Part shown: positions 8,268-16,702 of the stretch, piece by piece
Layout of the letters: each line of letters starts with the position of its first letter
Numbering within the stretch: the stretch's first letter is position 1
From: Candidatus Avimonas faecium
GTDB lineage: Bacteria > Bacillota > Clostridia > Oscillospirales > Acutalibacteraceae
DNA length: 64,000 bases
Reading direction: 5' to 3'
Assembly: GCA_904419005.1 (NCBI GenBank)
Contig: CAJFQI010000003.1
Location: 1-64,000, forward strand
Position numbers and translations under genes: made by a program
The notes under the pieces: model-generated
Databases searched by the model: none
What the model was told of the DNA's origin: nothing
What the model saw: only the letters and a program-made list of their open reading frames with translations

Positions 8268-9899
8268 TTACGCCGCGGCCGGATCGTCGGTTTCCGGCCC
8301 GCCCCCGCTTTCGGGCGGCGGCGCGGTGGTGTCCTCCGGCTCCGCCGGTTCGCTCGGCTCCGGCTCGGAGGGCGGCTCCGTCGTGTCCTCCGGCGGCGGG
8401 CTGACCGTGGTGGTTGTGGTGCTCGTCGTCGGGGGAAGGGTGGTCGTGGTGGTCGTAGTCGTTGCGGAGGCCGGCGGCTGGATGGTCGTGGTGGTCGTTG
8501 GCGGCGGCACAATGATCGGGGAGGTCTGGGAAGCGGTCGCCGTGCTGGTCGTGGTGGTTGTGGTCGTGGTATAGGGGGTGGTGGTGCCGGTCGCCCCGCT
8601 GTTCGGGATTGTGTAATCGCCGGTATAGAAGGGGTGCAGCTCGAGATCCTGGTTGATATACCAGGCCTGCGGCATGATAACGTCCTCGTTTTTGACGATG
8701 GAATAGACGTTGACCTCGGCGCTTTCGCCCTCCCGCACCTTGCGGGCGACCACCACGCAGCGGCCGTCCTCAAATTTTGCGCCGCTGGGGGCGGTGCAGG
8801 TGGAGAGGATCAGCAGCTCGTCCTCGGCGGCCACGTCGACATCCCCGTAATCAAACAGGGAGCGGGCGCGGATGTTGGCCACAAAATCCAGGAAATCGGC
8901 GTCCCCCGCAAACGCGGTGCGCAGGTAATCAAAGTAGGGGCCATCCTCGGCCCGGGTGTTGAGCAGCATGACGGCGAACACCTTGTACTGGGAGCGCTCA
9001 TACAGCGTATCCAGGCTGATCACCGGCGCGGAGCGGGCGTAGCTGAGCCCGTAGGTGGTGTTCAAAAAATTGTTGAGCCTGGCGAACATATGCCCGCTGG
9101 CCATATTGTGGCCGTAGACAATCAGCGCCTTGTTCTCGGAATCCGGCGAGTCGATGTGGTTGCGCTGGTCAAAGAAGAGGGCGCCGTCCTTATGCTCGGC
9201 CTTTTGAAAGTTGTGGGTTAAGTAGTAGCTGTTGTCGCCGGAATACATGACGGGGTAGTCGATATCCAGCCAGCTCCCGTCGGCATCGGCGTAGGTCATC
9301 CAGCCCCGGATGTCGGAATTCTGGGCATACAGCGCCTTAAAGGCGTCCATAATCCCCTCCGGGTAATTGGAGGGGTCGTAATCGGCAGGGGGGGCGACCG
9401 GGTTGTCGGGGTCGTAATCCTGCCGCACCTTCTCATAGCTGATCTCGCCGATCGCCGGCTGGATCACCATGTCGTTGACGATATAGGAGGCGGAGACGAT
9501 GAGGGTGATCAGCGCCACCATGAACACGCATTTGCGGACGATTTCCAGCCCGGAATCCCCCCGGTGGGGGACAAAGCCGCCCAGGAAATAGAGCACGCGG
9601 TCCACAAAGCGGCGGGGGCCGGAGCGGGGATCGGGCGTTTCCGGGGCGGGGGCCTCCTCCGGCGCCGAAGCGTCCGGCCCGGGAGCCGCCGGCTCGGGCG
9701 CAGCCGGGCCCTCGGGAGAGGGAGCGCCGTCCGGGTCCTCTTGTCCCTGCGGGGAGGGCTGCGCCGCGCGGGCCGCCCGGGCGCGCAGGATTTCATCCAG
9801 CGTGATATCCGCTTCGTCCCGGGGCGGCGTGTCCGGGCGCCCTTCGGGGGCGGGGACGCCCTCCGGCGTCCTTTTTCCCTCTTGCGGAGAGTTTGCCAT
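8268..9899 (-). CDS. Class B sortase with intact catalytic motifs, long cytosolic Pro/Ala-rich N-terminus and Thr/Pro-rich C-terminal tail
   Basis: VIYGHNMASGHMF (His), LLILSTCTAPSGAKFEDGRCVVVAR (Cys, Arg); TM VFMVALITLIVSASYIV; tail TTTTTTTTSTATASQTS...PPPTTTTT. Start MANSPQEG after GAAAGGA. Confidence 0.93.
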   Translation of the reverse strand: MANSPQEGKRTPEGVPAPEGRPDTPPRDEADITLDEILRARAARAAQPSPQGQEDPDGAPSPEGPAAPEPAAPGPDASAPEEAPAPETPDPRSGPRRFVDRVLYFLGGFVPHRGDSGLEIVRKCVFMVALITLIVSASYIVNDMVIQPAIGEISYEKVRQDYDPDNPVAPPADYDPSNYPEGIMDAFKALYAQNSDIRGWMTYADADGSWLDIDYPVMYSGDNSYYLTHNFQKAEHKDGALFFDQRNHIDSPDSENKALIVYGHNMASGHMFARLNNFLNTTYGLSYARSAPVISLDTLYERSQYKVFAVMLLNTRAEDGPYFDYLRTAFAGDADFLDFVANIRARSLFDYGDVDVAAEDELLILSTCTAPSGAKFEDGRCVVVARKVREGESAEVNVYSIVKNEDVIMPQAWYINQDLELHPFYTGDYTIPNSGATGTTTPYTTTTTTTTSTATASQTSPIIVPPPTTTTTIQPPASATTTTTTTTLPPTTSTTTTTVSPPPEDTTEPPSEPEPSEPAEPEDTTAPPPESGGGPETDDPAAA

Positions 9900-9951
9900 G
9901 GGGATCCTTCCTTTCTGCCGCCGAGGCAAGCGGCGGGGCAGGCGATGGGGG

Positions 9952-11091
9952 TTATCGTGTGCGCCGGATCAGGGTGGCGGCGGCGTCGCGCAGGGCGTCA
10001 AGGAGCCGGTCCACCTCCTGCGGCGTGGTGGTATGCGTAAAGCTGACCCGCAGGGCGGAGTCGATCCGCGGGGCGGGCAGGCCGAGCGCGGTCAGCACCG
10101 GGCTCTTTTTGCCCTTGGAGCAGGCCGAGCCGCTTGAGACAAAGACGCCGCGCTCCGCCAGGAAGTGCAGGAGGGTTTCGCTGCGGATCCCCGGCGCCGA
10201 CAGGTTGAGGATGTACGGGACGGCGCCCTCCGGGGAATTGACGGTAAAGCCGTCCAGCCCGGCCAGGCCGTCGGTCAGCTGCTGATGCAGGCGGAGGTAA
10301 AGCGCCTCCTGCTCGTCAAACGGAGGCAGCGCCTCCGCCGCCGCGCCGAAGGCGGCGTGCAGGGGGACGGCCTCGGTGCCGGGGCGCAGCCCACGCTCCT
10401 GGCCGCCGCCGAAGACGCGGGGCAGCAGGCGCACCCCCTTGCGGATATATAAGGCGCCCGAGCCTTTCGGCCCGTGGATTTTGTGGGCGCTGACCGTCAT
10501 CAGGTCAAGATCCCACCGTGCCGCGCGCAAAGGCAGCTTACCGGCCGCCTGCACCGCGTCGCAGTGCAGCAGCGCGCCGGGGGCGGCCCTGCGGACGGCG
10601 GGCGCCATCTGCTCGACAGGGAAACGGGCGCCGGTTTCGTTGTTGACCATCATGATGCTGACCAGGACGGTGTCCGGCCGGCAGGCGGCGGCGATTTGCG
10701 CCGCGCTCAGCGTCCCGTCCGGGCCGGGAAGCAGGCGGGTAATCTCCCACCCCTGGCGCTCCAGCTCGCCGCAGGCGGCGGCGACTGAGGCGTGCTCCAC
10801 CGCTGTGGTGACGATGTGGCGGCCGGCCCGCTTTTTGGCCTCCGCCGCCCCGAACAGGGCGAGGTTGTTGGCCTCCGTCCCGCCGGAGGTAAAGACGATT
10901 TCTTCCGGCCGGCAGCCGATCAGGCGGGCCACCTTCTGCCGGGCGGCGTCCAGCTCCCGCTCCGCCGCCGCGCCCAGCGAGTGGAGGGACGACGGGTTGC
11001 CGAAGCAGGAGGTCATCATTTCCAGCGCCTTCTCCGCGGCCTGCGGGCAGACCCGGGTGGTGGCGCTGTTGTCCAGATAAGCGATGTCCAA
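9952..11091 (-). CDS. Cysteine desulfurase (NifS/IscS family)
   Basis: MDIAYLDNSATTRVCPQAAEKALEMM; VFTSGGTEANNLAL; SAHKIHGPKGSGALYIRKG (PLP Lys); SSGSACSKG (Cys loop). Confidence 0.97.
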   Translation of the reverse strand: MDIAYLDNSATTRVCPQAAEKALEMMTSCFGNPSSLHSLGAAAERELDAARQKVARLIGCRPEEIVFTSGGTEANNLALFGAAEAKKRAGRHIVTTAVEHASVAAACGELERQGWEITRLLPGPDGTLSAAQIAAACRPDTVLVSIMMVNNETGARFPVEQMAPAVRRAAPGALLHCDAVQAAGKLPLRAARWDLDLMTVSAHKIHGPKGSGALYIRKGVRLLPRVFGGGQERGLRPGTEAVPLHAAFGAAAEALPPFDEQEALYLRLHQQLTDGLAGLDGFTVNSPEGAVPYILNLSAPGIRSETLLHFLAERGVFVSSGSACSKGKKSPVLTALGLPAPRIDSALRVSFTHTTTPQEVDRLLDALRDAAATLIRRTR

Positions 11092-11200
11092 GCCGGTCCC
11101 TCCTGCAAATGTGCTGTGCCTTAGTATACGCCGCTGCCTGGCGGAACAACGGGCGGCGCGGCCTTGGGGATGCCGGCGGCTGTGTATACGTTGACACTTT

Positions 11201-11229
11201 ATTATATACTATATTTTTTCCCCTGACAA
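11201..11229 (-). promoter_or_regulatory. Sigma-A-type promoter reading toward the cysteine desulfurase gene
   Basis: Minus strand TTGTCA-N17-TATAAT (-35 at 11224-11229, -10 at 11201-11206). Confidence 0.7.
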
Positions 11230-11325
11230 CCGCCTTTTTGAAGGGGGTTGTCTCAACCGCCTTTTTGAAGGGGGTTGTCTCAACCGCCTTTTTGAAGGGG
11301 GTTGTCTCAACCGCCTTTTTGAAGG
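11228..11325. repeat. 27-bp tandem repeat, three full units plus a partial
   Basis: AACCGCCTTTTTGAAGGGGGTTGTCTC repeated identically at 11228, 11255, 11282, then truncated at 11309; each unit can fold CAACC-g-CCTT-tttg-AAGG-g-GGTTG. Confidence 0.97.
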
Positions 11326-11573
11326 TACGCCGCAAGCGCAAAATGCCGCGGCCTTTTTGCCTGGCCTTTTGCCTTCCTCCCCGCCGCCGGCGGCCGGCCC
11401 CGCGATAGTTGACAAAGCTGTAATCAATTGGGGCGGAAGGTTTCAGAAGTGTAATCCTATTGTAACCAAAATGGGTGGTTTTCTCGGCCCCGGCAGGATA
11501 CAATGAAGACAGTAAGACGTTAGCCTGCCAAAAGGGCCGGCTCTACCAAGACACGGAAAAGGAGTGACCGTCA

Positions 11574-12020
11574 ATGAAGCAGGCGACCAAGCAGAAAAAA
11601 TGGCTTTCCATTGGGCTGCCGGCTATGATCCTTCTCGGGATGATGAGCCTGACGGTCGCCGCCTCTGCCGAGGAGAACGGGTACTGGACCACCCGTGTGG
11701 ACGGGCAGGGCAATACCGTGCAGGTTTTTGTCTATACCGAACCGGTGGAATGGGAGGTCGTGGACGACCCCTCGCTGGGCCGGTGCGGGATGGACAGCGC
11801 CCCGCCCTCGGCGGAACCGGAGACGGTGGCGGCGGTGGAGACGGCGGAGCCCCGTCTGGCGGCCCCGGCGGAGGAGGCTGGCGCGGTCCCTGCCGCCGGT
11901 ATAGCCCAGGCGGGCAGCGAGGCGGGGGCGCCCTCTCCGGAGCAGCCGCTTTACCTGATCGCGGCGGTGGGCCTGGTCGTCCTCGCCGGGCTGGGATATG
12001 CGCTGTACAAAGCGGTATAG
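11574..12020 (+). CDS. Small secreted/membrane protein (signal peptide and C-terminal TM)
   Basis: MKQATKQKKWLSIGLPAMILLGMMSLTVAASAEENGYW...PLYLIAAVGLVVLAGLGYALYKAV; AAAAGGAG RBS. Confidence 0.75.
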   Translation: MKQATKQKKWLSIGLPAMILLGMMSLTVAASAEENGYWTTRVDGQGNTVQVFVYTEPVEWEVVDDPSLGRCGMDSAPPSAEPETVAAVETAEPRLAAPAEEAGAVPAAGIAQAGSEAGAPSPEQPLYLIAAVGLVVLAGLGYALYKAV

Positions 12021-12065
12021 CCCGGCCGGTGCGGACAGCCGAACCACAAGAAAGGACCGGAAACG

Positions 12066-12206
12066 ATGAAAGCTTGTTTTAAAGGAATGATGAAAATCGG
12101 CGGGGTCCTCCTGCTCTGCGCGGCAGCCCTTATGGGGACGCGCTGCCTGCTTGAGCGCTGCCTATTGGGCGGCAACGGGCCGATGAGCGAGGACTTTGAG
12201 GAATAA
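12066..12206 (+). CDS. 46-aa membrane peptide
   Basis: MKACFKGMMKIGGVLLLCAAALMGTRCLLERCLLGGNGPMSEDFEE*; preceded by AAAGGA; 45 bp after the previous gene. Confidence 0.55.
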   Translation: MKACFKGMMKIGGVLLLCAAALMGTRCLLERCLLGGNGPMSEDFEE

Positions 12207-12310
12207 GCCCGGAGACGCCCGGCACGCCGGCTGTTTTCTGTATGGCAATGCCTTCTCTCTTATTTCTTCTTCTTTTTTGCATAGGCAGCCTTTCCGCTGC
12301 CCTCCTCCCT

Positions 12311-12357
12311 GCGAAAGGGAAAACGCACGGCGGCCCGCCGTGCGTTTTCCCTTTCGC
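12311..12357. terminator. Terminator-like perfect palindrome (23-bp arms)
   Basis: gcgaaagggaaaacgcacggcgg-c-ccgccgtgcgttttccctttcgc followed by ttttt. Confidence 0.75.
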
Positions 12358-12625
12358 TTTTTCCGATGCCATCCTCGGCGCGCCGGCATTCCGGATTCCG
12401 GCCTTCCCCGCAAGAGGCGGGGCTGCTTTCGGCCGGCGGGGTATTCCGCGGGGATGCCGGGAAGCGTTTGGGGGCATGGCGCTTCATCCCTTGGTTTCGC
12501 CGCCGGTCAGAACCGAGGGGGCTTTGGCCGCCTTGGTGGGTTTCCCCGTGCGGCGGCCGCGGAGCCGATGGAGGCGGCTCCCTTTCCCTTTTTCGCTTTT
12601 TCCCGTTCCTTTCCCCCTCTTTCCC

Positions 12626-12654
12626 TTGACGGCGGGCGGCGGCGCCGGTAAAAT
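12626..12654 (+). promoter_or_regulatory. Candidate promoter for DUF1015 gene
   Basis: TTGACG-N17-TAAAAT. Confidence 0.5.
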
Positions 12655-12825
12655 AGGAGAGAGTTATTGCCCGATCTCCCAGCCCGCATCCCTCTATACG
12701 GCGGCCCGGCCGCGGCGGAGGGAGTGCGCGGGCGGCAGGCGGACAGACGGAAATCCCCGGCCGCTTTCCGGCGGCGGCGGCACGGGGGATCGGATGGATG
12801 GGCCGTCGGGGAAAAGGAGTTTGCC

Positions 12826-14136
12826 ATGGCTGAAATCCGACCCTTCCGCGCGCTGCGCTTTACGCCGGCGGCGGGCAGCATACAGGAGCTGGTCTGCCCC
12901 CCCTACGACATCATCAGCGAGGCCCAGCGGCAGGCGTACATCGCCCGCAACCCGCACAACATCATCCGGCTGGAGCTGCCCCGCGACGGCGCCGACCCCT
13001 ACCAGGAGGCGGGGGACACCCTGCGCCGTTGGATTGCCGAGGGGATCCTGCGTCAGGACGACCGGCCCGCGCTGTATGTGTACGAGATCGAATTTTCGGT
13101 GGACGGCCCCAGCGATTTGAGCGGGATGGCCGGCGGCCGCCGCAGCGTGATGGGCCTGGTGGGCCTGGTCAAGCTGGAGGAATTCGAAAAGGGGATCATC
13201 CTCCCGCACGAGGAGACCCTGTCCAAGGCCAAGGCCGACCGCTTTAATCTGATGAAGGCGACCAACTGCAATTTCAGCGATATCTACGCGCTGTATATGG
13301 ATGACGGCGGGGAAGAAGAGGCGCTGGATATCCTGGCGCTGGTTTCCCGGGAGCAGCCGGTGACCGAGCTGACCGACGAGGATGGGCTCGTCCACCGGCT
13401 CTGGGCCCTGACCGACGAGGGCGTGATCGCCAAAATCCAGGCCCATCTGGCGGATACCAAGCTGTATATCGCGGACGGGCATCACCGGTATGAGACCGCC
13501 TTGAACTACCGCAACTACCTGCGGGGGCAGGGAGTGCCGGAAGGGACGGCGGCGGATTACGTCATGATGATGATGGTCGAGATGAGCCATCCGGGCCTGG
13601 TGGTGTTCCCCACCCACCGTCTGGTGCGCGGCCTGGCGGCCTTTGACGCCGAGGCGGTGCTGACGGCCTGTGAGCCGTATTTCGACCTGGTGCGCGGCCT
13701 GGCCGTACCGCACCTTGACGAGGCCCTTGAGCACGCCTACCGGGAGGGCCGGCACGCGTTCGGCCTGTATACCGGGGGCGAAACCTTCACCCTGCTGACC
13801 CTGCGCGACCCGGCGGTAATGGACGGGCTGCTGCCGGGGCTGTCCCCGGCTTCCCGGGCGCTCGATGTGACTATCCTGCACACCCTGGTGCTCGAGCGGC
13901 TGATGGGGATTGACAAGGAGAACATGGCCAACCAGACCAATCTGTCCTATACCCGCGACCTGAAGGAAGCGCTGGACGGGGTGCGGCAGGGGCAGTTCCA
14001 GTGCGCGTTCCTGTTAAACCCCACTCGTGTTTCCGAGATCCGGGACGTAGCCTCGGCAGGGGAGAAGATGCCGCAGAAATCCACCTATTTCTATCCCAAG
14101 CTGATTACCGGCCTGACCATGAACAAGCTGGATTAA
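12826..14136 (+). CDS. DUF1015 family protein
   Basis: MAEIRPFRALRFTPAAGSIQELVCPPYDIISEAQRQAYIARNPHNIIRLELP; IADGHHRYETALNYR; AAAAGGAG RBS. Confidence 0.92.
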   Translation: MAEIRPFRALRFTPAAGSIQELVCPPYDIISEAQRQAYIARNPHNIIRLELPRDGADPYQEAGDTLRRWIAEGILRQDDRPALYVYEIEFSVDGPSDLSGMAGGRRSVMGLVGLVKLEEFEKGIILPHEETLSKAKADRFNLMKATNCNFSDIYALYMDDGGEEEALDILALVSREQPVTELTDEDGLVHRLWALTDEGVIAKIQAHLADTKLYIADGHHRYETALNYRNYLRGQGVPEGTAADYVMMMMVEMSHPGLVVFPTHRLVRGLAAFDAEAVLTACEPYFDLVRGLAVPHLDEALEHAYREGRHAFGLYTGGETFTLLTLRDPAVMDGLLPGLSPASRALDVTILHTLVLERLMGIDKENMANQTNLSYTRDLKEALDGVRQGQFQCAFLLNPTRVSEIRDVASAGEKMPQKSTYFYPKLITGLTMNKLD

Positions 14137-14194
14137 CGGGGCCGCTCCCCAGGATGGACGGGCTCCGGAACCGGGGCCTTCTCCTATGCGAAGG

Positions 14195-14235
14195 AAGGGG
14201 TGCTGCAAAACGATCGCTTTGCAGCGCCCCTTTTG
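14195..14235. terminator. Intrinsic terminator-like hairpin
   Basis: aaggggtgctgcaaa-acgatcgc-tttgcagcgcccctttt (one mismatch). Confidence 0.7.
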
Positions 14236-14288
14236 GCTTTATTCCTCGCGATAGGGCCGGCCGCTGATCCCGGCCGCCCCGAGACGGC

Positions 14289-14879
14289 TCACCAGCGCGT
14301 TTTAGGCTTTGCCGGCTGCTTTCTCCTTTTGGCCAGCGCTGCCTTCAGCACAAAAAAGCAAAGCAGCGCGCCGCAGACATTCAAAAGGATATCCAACATT
14401 TCTACGGTTCTAAACGAATAGCCGATTACTACATTCCCTACGAATTGGAGGAATTCAATCCCGCAGGAAACGCCCAGAGACAACGCCAAAAATTTTCCCC
14501 AACGATAGCTTGGCTTCTTTAATAATAGAAAGACCGCCATTGGCATGAATAAGCAGAAATTTCCTCCGATTAAGCCGACGAAGTGGCGAGGGGAGTCGAT
14601 GCCGCGCATGGAATCGAAGGGGTTCCATAGGATTTCCCGGGATACCCATTCCATTTTTGCAGTCCAATCGTCCGGATAGGGCTGCAGCACAATCGGTATG
14701 GTTAAAAAGAAAAGAAAGCTGGCATACAAAAAAACAAAGAGATAAAAAATCGTATCCCGCAGGCTTTTTTTACCTATAAAGGGCAGCGCTGCCGCAAAAG
14801 CCAGCACGCCGATCCATAAAGAATCTATGATAGAAATGTGCAGCGTTGCACCAATGAAGGAGTCAAATAAAATGTACAT
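14289..14879 (-). CDS. VanZ-like family membrane protein
   Basis: 196 aa, several TMs; FLFFLTIPIVLQ, NPFDSMRG, GGNFCLFMPMAVFL, LSLGVSCGIEFLQF, RTVEMLDILLNVCGALL. Confidence 0.85.
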   Translation of the reverse strand: MYILFDSFIGATLHISIIDSLWIGVLAFAAALPFIGKKSLRDTIFYLFVFLYASFLFFLTIPIVLQPYPDDWTAKMEWVSREILWNPFDSMRGIDSPRHFVGLIGGNFCLFMPMAVFLLLKKPSYRWGKFLALSLGVSCGIEFLQFVGNVVIGYSFRTVEMLDILLNVCGALLCFFVLKAALAKRRKQPAKPKTRW

Positions 14880-15045
14880 GGAGTCACCGTCCGCTTTCCG
14901 CCCCGCATACCTGGCATGTCATTGTTCATTCCTCCTCCGGCACACTGTCGGCATTGTCTTGGCTTTCCTCCACCCTATCGTAACACGGCGCGGCAGCGGC
15001 GGCAAGCCTTTTCCGCGTTTAGCGGGACGGTGTGCTTGGCAACGT

Positions 15046-15075
15046 TTGACAACACCCCCTGGTTTCGGCTATAAT
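15046..15075 (+). promoter_or_regulatory. Candidate sigma-A promoter
   Basis: TTGACA-N18-TATAAT. Confidence 0.7.
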
Positions 15076-15205
15076 AAATAAATACTTATCCAATGGGGCG
15101 GCCAATTCTACGGCAAAAGCGACGAGAACCGCCCCCAAAGCCACGAAACCGACTGCGGGCAGGCCGCACGGTGCGTACCCCCGCAAAGAAAAGGAGGATT
15201 TGCCT

Positions 15206-16600
15206 ATGGCCAGCATGAAGCCTAAACTCAACGAGAAATCCGGGCTGTTGGAGCTCGGTTTCCAGTTTACCGATGTCAAGGAGCCGAACCTGTTCCGGAA
15301 TATGTACCCGTATAACGATATCCCCAAGCTGATTTTTAACCAACGGATTGTGCCGATGAACCTGCCGAAGGATATCTTTATCACCGACACCACCTTCCGC
15401 GACGGGCAGCAGGCCCGTTCGCCCTACACCGTGCAGGAGATCTGCGACATCTTCACCCTGCTGCACAAGCTCGACAACGGCAGCGGCATCATCCGCCAGA
15501 CCGAATTCTTCCTGTATTCCCAAAAGGACAAGGAAGCGGTGGAGCGCTGCCGGGAGCTGGGGTATGATTTCCCGCAGATCACCTCCTGGATCCGCGCCAA
15601 AAAAGAGGATTTCGCGATCGTCAAGGAGATGGGGCTCAAGGAAACCGGCATCCTGGTCTCCTGCTCGGACTACCACATCTTCAAAAAGATGAAGTGGACC
15701 CGGTCGGAGGCGCTGAAAAATTACCTTGAGGTCGTGGACGCCGCCCTGTGCGAGGGCATCGTCCCCCGCTGCCATTTTGAGGACATCACCCGCGCCGATT
15801 TCTTCGGCTTCGTCCTCCCCTTCGCGGAAAAGCTGATGGAGATGGCCCGGGACAGCGGTATCCCGATCAAGATCCGCGCCTGCGATACGCTGGGATTGGG
15901 GTCTTCAATCCCCGGCGTGGTCCTGCCCCGCAGCGTCCAGCAGATTATGTACGGGCTGACCAACTATTCCGGCGTGCCCTCCGAGCAGCTTGAGTGGCAC
16001 GGCCACAACGATTTCTACAACGCGGTGCCCAACGCCGTAACGGCCTGGCTGTACGGCTGCTCCTCGGTCAACACTTCCCTGCTGGGCATTGGGGAGCGCA
16101 CCGGCAACACGCCGCTGGAGGCCATGGTGATCGAATACTGCCAGCTCAAGGGCAACAACGGCGGGATGAACCTCAAGGCGATCACCGAAATCGCCGAGTA
16201 TTTTGAAAACGAGCAGCATTTTGAAATCCCGCCCCGCACGCCGTTTGTTGGCCGCGCCTTCAACGCGACCCGCGCCGGCATCCACGCCGACGGCCTGATG
16301 AAGGACGAGGAGATCTACAACATCTTCAACACCACCGATATCCTGGGCCGCCCGCCCATCGTGGTGGTGGACGCCCATTCGGGCGCGGCCGGCATCGCCG
16401 CCTGGATCAACACCTACTTTATGCTTGACGAGGAGAACAAGGTGGCCAAGCAGGATCCCGGCATCCAGAAGATCAAGGAATGGATTGACGCGGAATATGC
16501 GGGAGGCCGCACCACCGTCATCGGCGACGCGGAGATGGAGCAGCAGGTCAAGCAGCATCTGCCCCGCCTTCTTACCATCCGGGAGAGCCGGTCGGAATAA
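15206..16600 (+). CDS. HMGL-like acyltransferase of the 2-isopropylmalate/homocitrate/Re-citrate synthase group
   Basis: FITDTTFRDGQQARSPYTVQEICDIF; CHFEDITRADFFGFVLPF; LEWHGHNDFYNAVPNAVTAWLYG; LLGIGERTGNTPLEAMV; AAGGAGG RBS. Confidence 0.85.
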   Translation: MASMKPKLNEKSGLLELGFQFTDVKEPNLFRNMYPYNDIPKLIFNQRIVPMNLPKDIFITDTTFRDGQQARSPYTVQEICDIFTLLHKLDNGSGIIRQTEFFLYSQKDKEAVERCRELGYDFPQITSWIRAKKEDFAIVKEMGLKETGILVSCSDYHIFKKMKWTRSEALKNYLEVVDAALCEGIVPRCHFEDITRADFFGFVLPFAEKLMEMARDSGIPIKIRACDTLGLGSSIPGVVLPRSVQQIMYGLTNYSGVPSEQLEWHGHNDFYNAVPNAVTAWLYGCSSVNTSLLGIGERTGNTPLEAMVIEYCQLKGNNGGMNLKAITEIAEYFENEQHFEIPPRTPFVGRAFNATRAGIHADGLMKDEEIYNIFNTTDILGRPPIVVVDAHSGAAGIAAWINTYFMLDEENKVAKQDPGIQKIKEWIDAEYAGGRTTVIGDAEMEQQVKQHLPRLLTIRESRSE

Positions 16601-16631
16601 ACAACAGGGGCGGAAAGTCTCCCTGCCGTGC

Positions 16632-16669
16632 AAAAAGCGGGAATGGCATACGGCCATTCCCGCTTTTGT
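16632..16669 (+). terminator. Intrinsic terminator-like hairpin
   Basis: aaaaagcgggaatggc-ata-cggccattcccgctttt. Confidence 0.8.
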
Positions 16670-16702
16670 TGCACGGTCCATTTTCAGCACAGGAGAAGCG
16701 TG

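Noticed and set aside
8239-8574. Plus-strand Val/Gly-rich ORF (VVVVVVVVAEAGG...)
   Set aside because: Complement of the Thr codon repeats in the sortase tail; low complexity only.
11410-11470. TGTAATC/TGTAAC copies as a BlaI/MecI-type operator
   Set aside because: No TACA...TGTA dyad with proper spacing; too weak to call an operator.
10538-11503. Minus-strand 321-aa ORF containing FKKAVETTP repeats
   Set aside because: Runs out of frame through the cysteine desulfurase gene; repeat stays open because 27 is a multiple of three. No independent support for coding.
12242-13120. Plus-strand 292-aa ORF and overlapping ORFs 12196-12651
   Set aside because: Spans a terminator-like palindrome and enters DUF1015 out of frame; low-complexity Pro/Arg composition.
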